In this document: positions 49,614-58,261 of the stretch, piece by piece
How the letters are laid out: the number at the start of each line of letters is the position of its first letter
How positions within the stretch are numbered: the first letter of the stretch is position 1
Source: JBCDCE01 sp039182515
GTDB lineage: Bacteria; Pseudomonadota; Alphaproteobacteria; Rhodobacterales; Rhodobacteraceae
Direction of reading: 5' to 3'
Length of the DNA stretch: 64,000 nucleotides
Assembly: GCA_039182515.1 (NCBI GenBank)
Contig: JBCDCE010000012.1
Location: forward strand, 1 to 64,000
Program-made: the position numbers and the translations under genes
The notes under the pieces: generated by a model
Told to the model about the DNA's origin: nothing
Seen by the model: only the letters and a program-made list of their open reading frames with translations
The model's database searches: none

Positions 49614-50600
49614 TTAAAGCATGGCTGGCACAACCAAATCAGGCGGGCGATGGCCATCGTGATAGGTTTTGATGTTGATCAGAACCTTTTCGCCCATCTC
49701 AATGCGTCCTTCTTCCGTGGCAGACCCCATATGCGGCAGCAAAACGACGTTAGAAAGCTCGCGCAAACGCGGGTTGATCTCAGCGCCGTGCTCAAAAACA
49801 TCGAGGCCTGCACCCGCAATCTCGCCCGTTCTAAGCATGCGCGTGAGGGCATTCTCATCGATCACCTCTCCGCGCGACGTGTTCACAATGACCGCCGATG
49901 GCTTCATGAGTTTTAGCCTGCGCGCGTTCATCAGATGAAACGTTGAAGGTGTATGGGGGCAATTGATGGACAAGATATCCATCCGGCTCACCATCTGATC
50001 GAGGCTTTCCCAATAGGTGGCTTCCAGCTCGGTCTCAATCTCTGGGCGCAACCGTTTTCGATTGTGATAGTGGATTTGCATGCCAAAGGCCTTGGCGCGC
50101 CGCGCCACCGCTTGCCCAATCCGGCCCATACCCAAAATCCCAAGCCTGCGCCCGCCCACGCGTCCGCCCAGCAGCGCGGTAGGGCTCCATCCTGTCCAGG
50201 AGCCTTTTTGCATCATCACGAGGCCTTCGGGGATGCGCCGTGTGACGCTCAGAATAAGCGCCATGGTCATATCGGCAGTATCTTCGGTTACAACACCAGG
50301 CGTGTTCGACACCAAAATCCCGCGCTGCCGCGCACTTTGGACATCAATATTGTCGACGCCAGCCCCATAGTTCGCAATCAATTTGAGCCGCTCGCCAGCT
50401 TGCCCAAGCATGCCTGCATCGATTGTGTCGGTGACCGTAGGCACAAGCACATCTGCCGTTTTCATCACTTCGATGAGCTGGTTCTTTGACATCGGGCCGT
50501 CTTCTTGGCGCAGCTGCACGTCAAAAAGCTCAGACATGCGCGTTTCGACCACTTCGGGCAACCGTCGCGTCACAACAACACTCAAGCGGGGATTGGGCAT
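49614..50600 (-). CDS. D-isomer-specific 2-hydroxyacid dehydrogenase (glyoxylate/hydroxypyruvate reductase-like)
   Basis: 328 residues. The NAD-binding core is RLGILGMGRIGQAVARRAKAFGM, with the catalytic Arg in INCPHTPSTFHLMN/VNTSRGEVIDENAL and His in LPHMGSATEEGR. The start at 50600 (MPNPRLSVVVTRRLPE) follows GAGGAG; the longer frame to 50690 has a basic Cys-rich tail not seen in the family. It is convergent with the exporter gene. Glyoxylate or hydroxypyruvate is a likely substrate, by family. Confidence 0.88.
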   Translation of the reverse strand: MPNPRLSVVVTRRLPEVVETRMSELFDVQLRQEDGPMSKNQLIEVMKTADVLVPTVTDTIDAGMLGQAGERLKLIANYGAGVDNIDVQSARQRGILVSNTPGVVTEDTADMTMALILSVTRRIPEGLVMMQKGSWTGWSPTALLGGRVGGRRLGILGMGRIGQAVARRAKAFGMQIHYHNRKRLRPEIETELEATYWESLDQMVSRMDILSINCPHTPSTFHLMNARRLKLMKPSAVIVNTSRGEVIDENALTRMLRTGEIAGAGLDVFEHGAEINPRLRELSNVVLLPHMGSATEEGRIEMGEKVLINIKTYHDGHRPPDLVVPAML

Positions 50601-50759
50601 ATCAACGCTGGCTCCTCTATCTTTCGGGCATTGGTTTTGGCAGGTTGCCGATAAAGCGCGCGGGGCACAAGCACTCGCAGCGCAGAGCACCCAGAAAAGA
50701 GGTGCAGGGCAAAAACTGGCCAGGGGTGCACCCCTAGTGCGGTCAGGATCGAGGGTTAT

Positions 50760-51230
50760 ATGACGCGGGCGCTAATCTCTGCTGTTCTTATTTTTTGGAG
50801 CACCATGTCCAGTGCGGATATTGGCCCCGAAACGGGTCTGCCGATGCCGCGCTATGTGTCGATGAAAGTGAGCGAGGGAAACGTGCGGCGCGGGCCCTCA
50901 CGCGCGCATCGGATCGATTGGGTGTTTGTGCGGCGCGGCATGCCGCTCCGCGTCACCGCAGAATACGGCCACTGGCGCCGGGTCGAAGATCGCGATGGCA
51001 TGGGCGGTTGGGTCCACTACTCCCTGATTTCCGGCACGCGAACGGTGATTGTGGAGCAAGACATGCTGGCGCTTCACAGTCAGCCACATACTGAAGCCAC
51101 CGTGAAAGCTCACCTTGAATTGGGTGTGATCGCGCGCGTCAGCGACTGCGCGGACAACTGGTGCAAGGTGTCCACAGGCGGCTATCGCGGATGGGTCCCG
51201 CGCGATGCGCTCTGGGGTGTGTCTGAGTAG
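50760..51230 (+). CDS. Secreted SH3 domain protein
   Basis: 156 residues. A signal peptide MTRALISAVLIFWSTMSSA is followed by bacterial SH3 repeats: VSEGNVRRGPSRAHRIDWVF, HWRRVEDRDGMGGWVHYSLI, and a second copy ending WCKVSTGGYRGWVPRDALWGV. Proteins of this kind act in the periplasm, often binding cell-wall components; the ligand here is unknown. It is convergent with the M3 peptidase, and a perfect palindrome lies between the two. Confidence 0.85.
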   Translation: MTRALISAVLIFWSTMSSADIGPETGLPMPRYVSMKVSEGNVRRGPSRAHRIDWVFVRRGMPLRVTAEYGHWRRVEDRDGMGGWVHYSLISGTRTVIVEQDMLALHSQPHTEATVKAHLELGVIARVSDCADNWCKVSTGGYRGWVPRDALWGVSE

Positions 51231-51238
51231 GTTATCAG

Positions 51239-51254
51239 GGCGGCCTAGGCCGCC
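51239..51254. terminator. Palindromic hairpin between convergent SH3 and M3 peptidase genes
   Basis: GGCGGCCTAGGCCGCC is a perfect 16-bp palindrome overlapping the M3 stop codon and followed by TTGTTC on the plus strand. It may be a shared terminator. Confidence 0.45.
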
Positions 51255-53269
51255 TTGTTCAATCCACGCCCTTTTAACAAAGCTTCTACGCCCGGCAAGC
51301 GCCCACGGAACGAGGTATAGAGCTCTGCTGGGTCTATAGAGCCACCTTTAGACAATATGAACTCCTCAAGTTTTTGAGCTGTTCCGGCATCAAAAGCACT
51401 CCCCGCTTCTTCAAAGGCCGCAAAAGCGTCCGCGTCCATCACCTCAGACCACATGTAGCTATAGTAGCTTGCAGCATAGTATCCGCCCGAGAACACATGA
51501 GCGAAGTGCGGCGTGGCGTGGCGCATACTGATGGCCCTTGGCATGCCAATTTTGTCGAGCACAGATTTCTGAAAGGCCATAGGATCACTTGGAGCTTCGC
51601 CGCGGTGCATCTCCAGATCCACCAGGGCCGAGGCCACATATTCGACGGTTTGAAACCCGATATCGAATGTGTTTGCGCCGATAAGGCGCTGCAAAAGATC
51701 CTGAGGGATTGGCTCCCCGGTCTCCGCATGCACCGCATAGCGCGACAAAACCTCTGGCACATCCAACCAATGCTCATAGAGCTGGCTTGGCAGTTCGACA
51801 AAATCTCGCGGAACGGAGGTGCCTGAGATGGAGCTGTAAGTCACATCCGAGAGCATTTGGTGCAATGCATGGCCAAACTCATGAAAGAGAGTGCGCGCAT
51901 CATCATACGAGAGAAGCTCAGGTTTCCCCTTCGGCGGTTTGGCAAAATTACACACGTTCATCACGATGGGACGTTCGTCATCGAGATGGTTTTGGGACCG
52001 CATGGCTGAGCACCATGCGCCAGAGCGTTTGCCGCCACGTGCAAAGTAGTCCCCGATGAAAACCGCGATGTGCTGGCCGTCGCGGCTCACTTGCCAAGCG
52101 CGACAATCCGCGTGGTAGAGGTCCAGTTTAAGAGGCTCAAACGCCAACCCAAAAAGCCGCGTTGCGCAGTCAAACGCGGCCTCGATCATTTGATCGAGCT
52201 GGAAATAGGGTTTGAGCTCCTCTTCATCGAGATCATGCTCAGCCTTGCGCCGTTTTTGCGCGTAGTGGTGCCAATCCCAGGGAGCCAGCGTGTCGTTGAT
52301 GCCATCGGCTTGCAGCATGGCTTCTAGCACATCTGCATCCGCATCTGCGGCCGCCTTCGCGGGTTGCCAGACAGCGTGCAAAAGTTCTTCGACGCGCTCT
52401 GGCGTTTTAGCCATTTCCATCTCAAGCTTAAAGTCGGCAAAGCTCTTGTAGCCGAGAAGCCCCGCCATTTCAGCGCGCAGTTCGAGCATTTCTTTTGCAA
52501 GCGCGACGTTGTTGGTCTCTCCTCCGCTCGCGCCGCGAGCCGTCCAAGCTTTATAGGCAATTTCGCGCAAATCACGCCGCGTGCTGAATTGCAAAAACGG
52601 CACCACCAAGGAGCGCGAGAGTGTTAAAACGGGCCCAGCGGCGTTGCGTTCTGTGCCAGCCGCGCGCGCAGCATCAATGACAAACTCCGGCAAGCCAGCG
52701 AGATCCCCTTCGGCAAGATCTAGCGACCAGTCCCGCTCGTCAGCCAAAAGGTTTTGACCAAAAGCCGTGCCAATTATTGAAAGCCGCTCTTTAATCTCAG
52801 CGTAACGCGCGCGATCTTGGCCTTCTAAAGCAGCTCCTGCACGTTTGAAATTGTCGTAAGTAAGCGTCAAAACCCGCAGTTGCTCGTTCGTGAGGTCAAG
52901 CGTTTCGCGGGTTTTCCAAAGGGTGTTCACGCGTGCAAAAAGCGCTGGGTTGAGAGTGATCTCGCTCGAGAGTTTGGCAAGCTCTGGGGAGAACTTCCGG
53001 CTCAATTCTTCGCGAAGATCTGTACTGTCGGTGCCGGCCAAAGTGTAAAAAACCGAAAGCAGCTTGCCCAAGTCGTTTCCCTCACGCTCCAGGGCCACGA
53101 TTGTGTTTTCAAACGACGGCGCGCTTGGATCCTGAGCGATCGCATCGATTTCGGCGCGAGATTTTGCCAGGCTTTCCGCAAAAAGCTGCTCAAACTCTGT
53201 GTCGTCAATTTTGGAAAACTCAGGTGTCTCAAACGCCCCTGTCCATGTGATCGCTGCAATATTTCCCAT
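51245..53269 (-). CDS. M3 family metallopeptidase (oligopeptidase A / Dcp type)
   Basis: A 674-residue zinc peptidase. The active site FHEFGHALHQ holds H463, E464 and H467, with E492 in FVELPSQ as third ligand. The helical N-terminal half and the late YYAASYYSYMWSEVMDADAF region are typical of M3 peptidases. There is no signal peptide, so it is cytoplasmic and degrades short peptides. It lies downstream of the E1-like gene on the same strand, 58 bases away. Confidence 0.92.
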   Translation of the reverse strand: MGNIAAITWTGAFETPEFSKIDDTEFEQLFAESLAKSRAEIDAIAQDPSAPSFENTIVALEREGNDLGKLLSVFYTLAGTDSTDLREELSRKFSPELAKLSSEITLNPALFARVNTLWKTRETLDLTNEQLRVLTLTYDNFKRAGAALEGQDRARYAEIKERLSIIGTAFGQNLLADERDWSLDLAEGDLAGLPEFVIDAARAAGTERNAAGPVLTLSRSLVVPFLQFSTRRDLREIAYKAWTARGASGGETNNVALAKEMLELRAEMAGLLGYKSFADFKLEMEMAKTPERVEELLHAVWQPAKAAADADADVLEAMLQADGINDTLAPWDWHHYAQKRRKAEHDLDEEELKPYFQLDQMIEAAFDCATRLFGLAFEPLKLDLYHADCRAWQVSRDGQHIAVFIGDYFARGGKRSGAWCSAMRSQNHLDDERPIVMNVCNFAKPPKGKPELLSYDDARTLFHEFGHALHQMLSDVTYSSISGTSVPRDFVELPSQLYEHWLDVPEVLSRYAVHAETGEPIPQDLLQRLIGANTFDIGFQTVEYVASALVDLEMHRGEAPSDPMAFQKSVLDKIGMPRAISMRHATPHFAHVFSGGYYAASYYSYMWSEVMDADAFAAFEEAGSAFDAGTAQKLEEFILSKGGSIDPAELYTSFRGRLPGVEALLKGRGLNKAA

Positions 53270-53327
53270 TCATCGCGCTCCTTAAGAGTGTGTTGCGCCT
53301 CATCTTAGCCTGCGCTCGCCCAGGCGA

Positions 53328-54365
53328 CTAAACCTTACAAACCTTGCAATCGGCACGCCGCGCAAAGGTGATTTTGCGTGTGTCTGCATAAAGTCCATCG
53401 TAGATAAGCATTGACCCGCTCAAAGTGGAGCCTGTGCCCACCAAAAGCTTAATCGCTTCAACGGCCATCATTGACCCAATGACACCCGGCAGTGGACCCG
53501 CAACACCTGCTTCCACACAGGTGTTGGAGAGGCCATCAGCCGGTGGCTCGGGATACACGCAGGCATAACACGGGCCTTCAACGCTTGGATCATAGACGCC
53601 GATCTGTCCGTCCCATTGGCTAATTGCGGCCCAAACCAAAGGTGTGCCCGTTGCGACGGCGGCACGATTGCTTAGAGCCCGCGTGTCAAATCCGTCCGTC
53701 CCATCCAAGACAAGATCATATTCCGCAAAGAGCGTTTCTGCGATATCGACGTCTAGCTTTCGATTGTAGGTTTTCACGCTCAGGAAGGGGTTTTGCGCTT
53801 TAAGAGCAAGCTCAGCTGAGAAGACTTTCGGCATACCAATGCGATCATCTGTATGAATGATTTGACGCTGCAAATTGGTGTTTTCGACCAAGTCGTCGTC
53901 GATGATGCCCAGCGTTCCGATGCCAGCAGCCCCGAGATACATCAAAGCAGGCGAGCCCAGGCCTCCGGCGCCAATAACCAGAACCTTAGATTCCTTCAGA
54001 CGCCTTTGACCCGCACCTCCGATTTCGCGCAACACAATATGCCGCGCGGCACGTTCGAGCTCCACGTCTGCAAAGGTTTCCTTTCGCGCAGGCGGATCAA
54101 AGGCCACCGGATTGCTGCGCGCCCGGATCCACATAAGACCTTGCCGATACACCAAGACTAAGACGGCCAGAGCGCCGATCAAAAGCCATAAGGCGGGAGA
54201 ACTGCCTAAACCTTCGCGCAGAGGATGGCCTTGCGGCAAGATTACGTGGATCGCCAGCACGCCAATGTAGAGCAAGCCGATCATGATCAAGCGCGCCTGT
54301 TTCGGCGTGCCCATCGCGGCACCGGTTCCCCACAAGACGGCTGCCATCACAAAAACAACAATCAT
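53328..54365 (-). CDS. Membrane-anchored ThiF/MoeB-type adenylyltransferase
   Basis: 345 residues. About 80 N-terminal residues contain three hydrophobic segments (2-19, 24-44, 57-74). The E1-like domain follows: KVLVIGAGGLGSPALMYLGAAG (nucleotide loop from 131), DDDLVENTNLQRQ, DGTDGFDTRALSN, and two zinc pairs CYAC and CKVC. MoeB and ThiF adenylate the C-terminal Gly-Gly of a sulfur-carrier protein; no MoaD or ThiS is encoded nearby. Membrane helices are unusual for MoeB. It sits 21 bases after dut. Confidence 0.88.
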   Translation of the reverse strand: MIVVFVMAAVLWGTGAAMGTPKQARLIMIGLLYIGVLAIHVILPQGHPLREGLGSSPALWLLIGALAVLVLVYRQGLMWIRARSNPVAFDPPARKETFADVELERAARHIVLREIGGAGQRRLKESKVLVIGAGGLGSPALMYLGAAGIGTLGIIDDDLVENTNLQRQIIHTDDRIGMPKVFSAELALKAQNPFLSVKTYNRKLDVDIAETLFAEYDLVLDGTDGFDTRALSNRAAVATGTPLVWAAISQWDGQIGVYDPSVEGPCYACVYPEPPADGLSNTCVEAGVAGPLPGVIGSMMAVEAIKLLVGTGSTLSGSMLIYDGLYADTRKITFARRADCKVCKV

Positions 54366-54386
54366 TGCATCACCGGAGTCATTGCG

Positions 54387-54854
54387 TCACTGACCTGTCG
54401 AGCCAAAACCACCCGCCCCGCGTGTGGTCTCGTTTAAAGCCTCATGCACTTCGAACTTAGCTTGCACGACAGGTGCAAGCACCATCTGCGCAATCCGCAT
54501 GCCATGGGTCACCACAAACGGCTCTTGGCTTAAATTCATCACGAGGACCCCCACCTCGCCGCGGTAGTCTGCGTCGATCGTGCCAGGAGAATTAGGTAGG
54601 GTAATACCGTTTTTCAGAGCCAAGCCCGAGCGTGGACGTATCTGAACTTCAAAGCCGTGGGGGATCTCAAACCGCAAGCCCGTGGGTACAAGAGCGCGAG
54701 CGCCAGGGGCGAGGGTCACACCACTTTCTCGTTCGGCTTGCTGGAAATTTGCTTTCAAATCGGCACCAGCGGCTTGCTCTGTTTCATAATGCGGCAGACC
54801 AAGCGTTTGGTCTGCACTTTCTACCCATTGTACCTTCAGCGATGTCACGCTCAT
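54387..54854 (-). CDS. dut: dUTP diphosphatase
   Basis: 155 residues, a trimeric dUTPase that hydrolyses dUTP to dUMP. The five family motifs are visible: [40 protein letters not shown] and the C-terminal [11 protein letters not shown]. It overlaps the end of coaBC by 4 bases, an arrangement common in alphaproteobacteria. Confidence 0.96.
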   Translation of the reverse strand: MSVTSLKVQWVESADQTLGLPHYETEQAAGADLKANFQQAERESGVTLAPGARALVPTGLRFEIPHGFEVQIRPRSGLALKNGITLPNSPGTIDADYRGEVGVLVMNLSQEPFVVTHGMRIAQMVLAPVVQAKFEVHEALNETTRGAGGFGSTGQ

Positions 54855-56056
54855 TGCCCCAAAGCCTTTGCAACGCGATCTGCCAGACGCTTTGCAACGG
54901 CTGTCTTATCCATGCGCGGCCACGCTTCTGCACCTGCCTCCGAGATGAGCGTCACCGCATTCTCAGACCCACCCATTATGCCTGTTTCGGGCGACACATC
55001 ATTGGCCACAATCCAATCGCAGCCCTTTCGGGTGCGCTTTTGCGTTGCGTATTCGACGACATTTTGGGTTTCAGCGGCAAAACCAATCACAAGCTCTGGC
55101 CGCGCTTCGCCTGCACTGGCGATTGCGGCCAAGATGTCGGGGTTTTCTTTGAAATCGAGCTCTGGCAAGCCGTCTTTTGTCTTTTTGATCTTCTCATCAG
55201 AGGCGCTCGCAATATGCCAATCTGCAACGGCGGCTGCGCAAACAGCTACTCTGGCAGGCAGGGCCGCTTGAGTGGCATTGAGCATTTCGCGCGCCGTCTC
55301 AACGCGGATTACATTCACACCATCAGGTGGCGGCACAGAAGCGGGCCCGGTCACAAAGCTCACCTCCGCGCCGAGGTCTCGCAGAGCTGCTGCAATCGCC
55401 GTGCCCTGCGCTCCAGAAGATCTGTTGGCGATATAGCGCACCGGATCAATCGGTTCGTGCGTGGGCCCAGACGTCACGACGACATGGTGACCCAACAAGG
55501 GCCCTGTCGGCGCTTTGCCAAAATGGGCCTCGAGAGCTGCCAAAATGTCTGGCGTATCGCTCATGCGGCCTGGGCCATATTCGCCGCAGGCCATTGGCCC
55601 TTCCACAGGGCCGATAACCGTAACGCCGTCCCTTTCCAACTGAGCCAAATTGCGCTGAGTGGCCGGATGTTCCCACATGCGCACGTTCATAGCTGGCGAA
55701 ATTAAAACAGGCTTGTCGGTGGCCATCAGCACGGTTGATGCCAGATCATTGGCCAGGCCATTGGCCATCTTCGCCATCAGGTCGGCTGTGGCCGGCACCA
55801 CCAAAACAACGTCGGCGTCCCGGCTCAGTTCGATATGACCCATCTCAGCTTCGTCGTTGAGATCAAACAGATCGGTGTAAACCTTTTCAGCCGCTAGAGC
55901 TGACACACTTAAGGGCGTCAAAAACTCCGCAGCGGCAGTCGTCATCACAGGCACGACGCTTGCACTACGCTCACGGATGCGACGCATGAGGTCAAGCGCC
56001 TTGAAAGCCGCAATACCCCCACCGATGATTAATAAAATGCGCTTCCCGCTGAGCAT
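54851..56056 (-). CDS. coaBC: Bifunctional phosphopantothenoylcysteine decarboxylase / phosphopantothenate-cysteine ligase CoaBC
   Basis: 401 residues. The N-terminal flavoprotein decarboxylase domain (about 1-180) has [32 protein letters not shown] and the active-site Cys in [11 protein letters not shown]. The C-terminal ligase domain has [17 protein letters not shown] and [12 protein letters not shown]. It acts in coenzyme A synthesis, downstream of the pantothenate made by panCB. It overlaps dut by 4 bases. Confidence 0.95.
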   Translation of the reverse strand: MLSGKRILLIIGGGIAAFKALDLMRRIRERSASVVPVMTTAAAEFLTPLSVSALAAEKVYTDLFDLNDEAEMGHIELSRDADVVLVVPATADLMAKMANGLANDLASTVLMATDKPVLISPAMNVRMWEHPATQRNLAQLERDGVTVIGPVEGPMACGEYGPGRMSDTPDILAALEAHFGKAPTGPLLGHHVVVTSGPTHEPIDPVRYIANRSSGAQGTAIAAALRDLGAEVSFVTGPASVPPPDGVNVIRVETAREMLNATQAALPARVAVCAAAVADWHIASASDEKIKKTKDGLPELDFKENPDILAAIASAGEARPELVIGFAAETQNVVEYATQKRTRKGCDWIVANDVSPETGIMGGSENAVTLISEAGAEAWPRMDKTAVAKRLADRVAKALGQ

Positions 56057-56125
56057 TCACCTACCCCTCGTCATTCGTACAAGGAGTAGGTCTGCGAAAG
56101 CCAATCCGCAAGTCTTCGTCAGAGC

Positions 56126-57004
56126 TCACGCAAAGAATTCAAAGACTTCGGAGGATTGTGTTTCCAAAGATTTGCGCATTTTTCCGAAGGCCGCTGCCTC
56201 GAGCTGGCGCACCCTCTCTTTAGACAAGCCAAGTTCATTGCCAAGGCTTTCGAGCGTACGGGGCTCCTCGCGCAATTTTCGTTCGCGCACAATGAACTGT
56301 TCGCGCTCGTTAAGCGCCGACAGCGCTGTTACAAGCCATCCCCGCAGAGTTTCCGTGTCGTGGCTATGCTCGACTTGATGCTCAGCTTGTTCACTGTCGT
56401 CCTCAAGCGCTTCGATCCACTCACGACCTTCGTCGTCCGTCGACTGCGTAGCATTGAGCGAGTAGTCAGAACCCGCCAAACGGCCTTCCATCATCTCGAC
56501 GTCTGCCAATGGCACGCCCACTTCGGTTGCAATCATCTGGCGCATTTGATGCTTATCGAGTGCTTCGCCACCCGCAGCCGCTTCGCGTTCCAACCGCGCT
56601 TGAACGCGGCGCATGTTGAAAAAGAGCGACTTTTGCGACGACGTGGAGCCTGTGCGCACCATCGACCAGTTGCGCATCACATAGTCTTGGATCGACGCCT
56701 TGATCCACCAAACCGCATAGGTCGAAAAGCGCACGCCGCGATCTGGATCGAACTTGTCGGCAGCCTTCATCAAGCCAAGACCCGCCTCTTGAATGAGGTC
56801 ATTCATCGGCGCACCGTAGCGCTTAAATTTCGACGCCATCGAAATCGCCAAGCGCATGTAGGCGGTGATCAAGCGATGAAGGGCAGCTTCATCGCGCTCA
56901 TCGCGCCACGCGTAAGCGAGTTTCAGTTCTGTTTCGGCGTCGAGCAATTCCGCTTTCATCGCGCGGCGTGAAAGGGATTGATCTACGTAACCATCCAATG
57001 CCAT
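56126..57004 (-). CDS. rpoH: RNA polymerase sigma-32 family factor RpoH
   Basis: A 292-residue sigma-70 family member. Region 2 holds DLIQEAGLGLMKAADKF and VRFSTYAVWWIKASIQDYV. An RpoH-box-like segment SLFFNMRR follows. Region 4 ends with the helix-turn-helix LGLSKERVRQLEAAAFGKMR. Length and the N-terminal opening fit heat-shock sigma factors, and many Rhodobacterales carry two; which paralog this is cannot be settled here. It is divergent from cobU. Confidence 0.9.
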   Translation of the reverse strand: MALDGYVDQSLSRRAMKAELLDAETELKLAYAWRDERDEAALHRLITAYMRLAISMASKFKRYGAPMNDLIQEAGLGLMKAADKFDPDRGVRFSTYAVWWIKASIQDYVMRNWSMVRTGSTSSQKSLFFNMRRVQARLEREAAAGGEALDKHQMRQMIATEVGVPLADVEMMEGRLAGSDYSLNATQSTDDEGREWIEALEDDSEQAEHQVEHSHDTETLRGWLVTALSALNEREQFIVRERKLREEPRTLESLGNELGLSKERVRQLEAAAFGKMRKSLETQSSEVFEFFA

Positions 57005-57100
57005 GTCTTACCCCCGGTCGTGGTTTTCGAGTATGGCCCCAGCTTGTCGGGGTGGTTTCATGGAGAGTTACGGGCCAGGCAGAGAAACGGATCAAAAGTT

Positions 57101-57643
57101 ATGCAAAAAAACTTGCCTCCCCTCACTCTCGTTTTAGGTGGCGCGGCCAGCGGTAAGTCCAAATTTGCAGAAGATCTCTGCGATGTTCCAGGCAAATCAA
57201 AGATTTATATCGCGACCAGCCAAGCCTTTGACGCCGAGATGCAGACCAAGATCGAAGCGCACAAAAAACAACGGGGACGTGGCTGGCAAACTTTTGAAGC
57301 GCCGTGCTATGTGGCGTCCGTGCTCGCAAACCGAAGTGAAAACGAAGTGGTGCTTTTGGATTGCCTGACCTTTTGGCTCACCAATCACTTGCTGGCGGAC
57401 CCAACACCTCCTGAGGATCTCCAAACGGTTTTAAGCGGCCTATCGAACTGCGCAGCGCCAGTGGTTGTCGTTAGCAATGAGCTTGGCCAAGGCATCGTAC
57501 CCGAAAATGCACTGGCGCGCCGCTTTCGCAATGAACATGGGAAGATGAACCAAGCCGTGGCAGCGCAGGCCAATTTGGTCGTGCAGGTGATCGCTGGATT
57601 GCCGATGGTTCTTAAAGGTCAGCTGCCGGGTGGTATCCAATGA
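57101..57643 (+). CDS. cobU: Adenosylcobinamide kinase / guanylyltransferase CobU (CobP)
   Basis: 180 residues. Walker A LVLGGAASGKSKFAEDLC opens the protein, followed by IATSQAFDAEM and a HKKQRGRGWQTFEAP guanylylation region with the His acceptor. VVVSNELGQGIVPENALARR is family-typical. It attaches the nucleotide loop precursor in cobalamin assembly or salvage. The ATG at 57101 is chosen because upstream codons overlap rpoH and lack homology. Its stop overlaps the next gene by 4 bases. Confidence 0.93.
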   Translation: MQKNLPPLTLVLGGAASGKSKFAEDLCDVPGKSKIYIATSQAFDAEMQTKIEAHKKQRGRGWQTFEAPCYVASVLANRSENEVVLLDCLTFWLTNHLLADPTPPEDLQTVLSGLSNCAAPVVVVSNELGQGIVPENALARRFRNEHGKMNQAVAAQANLVVQVIAGLPMVLKGQLPGGIQ

Positions 57644-58203
57644 GCAAGCTCTGGCTGGTGCGGCATGGTCCCACGCATGCAAAGTCTATGATCGGCTGGA
57701 CTGACCTTCCAGCTGATTTGTCAGACACTGCGCAAATAGACCGGCTGAAAAGCTATCTTCCCGATGCTCCCGTTATCTCATCAGATTTGACCCGCGCTGT
57801 AACCACGGCAGACGCGCTTCAAGGCACTCGTATCCGCCTGCCCCATAATGCGCGGTTGCGAGAAATCCACTTTGGCGCTTGGGAAGGCCTTACTTTTAAG
57901 GAAGCCAATGATCGCGACCCCGAAGCGCTCTCCGATTTTTGGGAGCGCCCAGGCCCAAGCAGGGCCCCGGGGGGAGAAAGTTGGAACGCCTTGCAAAGCC
58001 GCGTGGATGCTGCTGTGACCGAGTTGATCGCAGAGCATTCCGAGCTGATCATCGTGGCCCATTTCGGCGCGATCCTTACTCAGATTCAGCGGGCAGTTGG
58101 CCTTAGCCCAGAAGCTGTTTTCGCCCACAAGATCGACAATTTTTCAGTCACGCACGTGGATCTTGATGCGGGCAGGGCTTTGGCCATCAATCACCTCCCG
58201 TGA
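57640..58203 (+). CDS. Histidine phosphatase family protein (alpha-ribazole phosphatase-like)
   Basis: 187 residues of the phosphoglycerate-mutase-like fold. The RHG motif LVRHGPTHAK supplies the phospho-His, with a second catalytic His in IIVAHFGAILTQ. SSDLTRAVTTADAL and LREIHFGAWEGLT are family-typical and resemble CobC. Overlap with cobU by 4 bases suggests dephosphorylation of alpha-ribazole phosphate in B12 assembly, but other phosphomonoesters are possible. Confidence 0.85.
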   Translation: MSKLWLVRHGPTHAKSMIGWTDLPADLSDTAQIDRLKSYLPDAPVISSDLTRAVTTADALQGTRIRLPHNARLREIHFGAWEGLTFKEANDRDPEALSDFWERPGPSRAPGGESWNALQSRVDAAVTELIAEHSELIIVAHFGAILTQIQRAVGLSPEAVFAHKIDNFSVTHVDLDAGRALAINHLP

Positions 58204-58225
58204 TTCTTGCCAGCACAAATCGCAA

Positions 58226-58246
58226 TTTTTCCTGGTTCAAATACTC
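58226..58246 (+). repeat. Dispersed intergenic motif, copy 4 (diverged)
   Basis: TTTTTCCTGG-TTCAAATACTC lies between the phosphatase and GST genes, 22 bases after the former. It is the most diverged of the four copies. Confidence 0.5.
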
Positions 58247-58261
58247 AGCTAGGGTCCTCAT

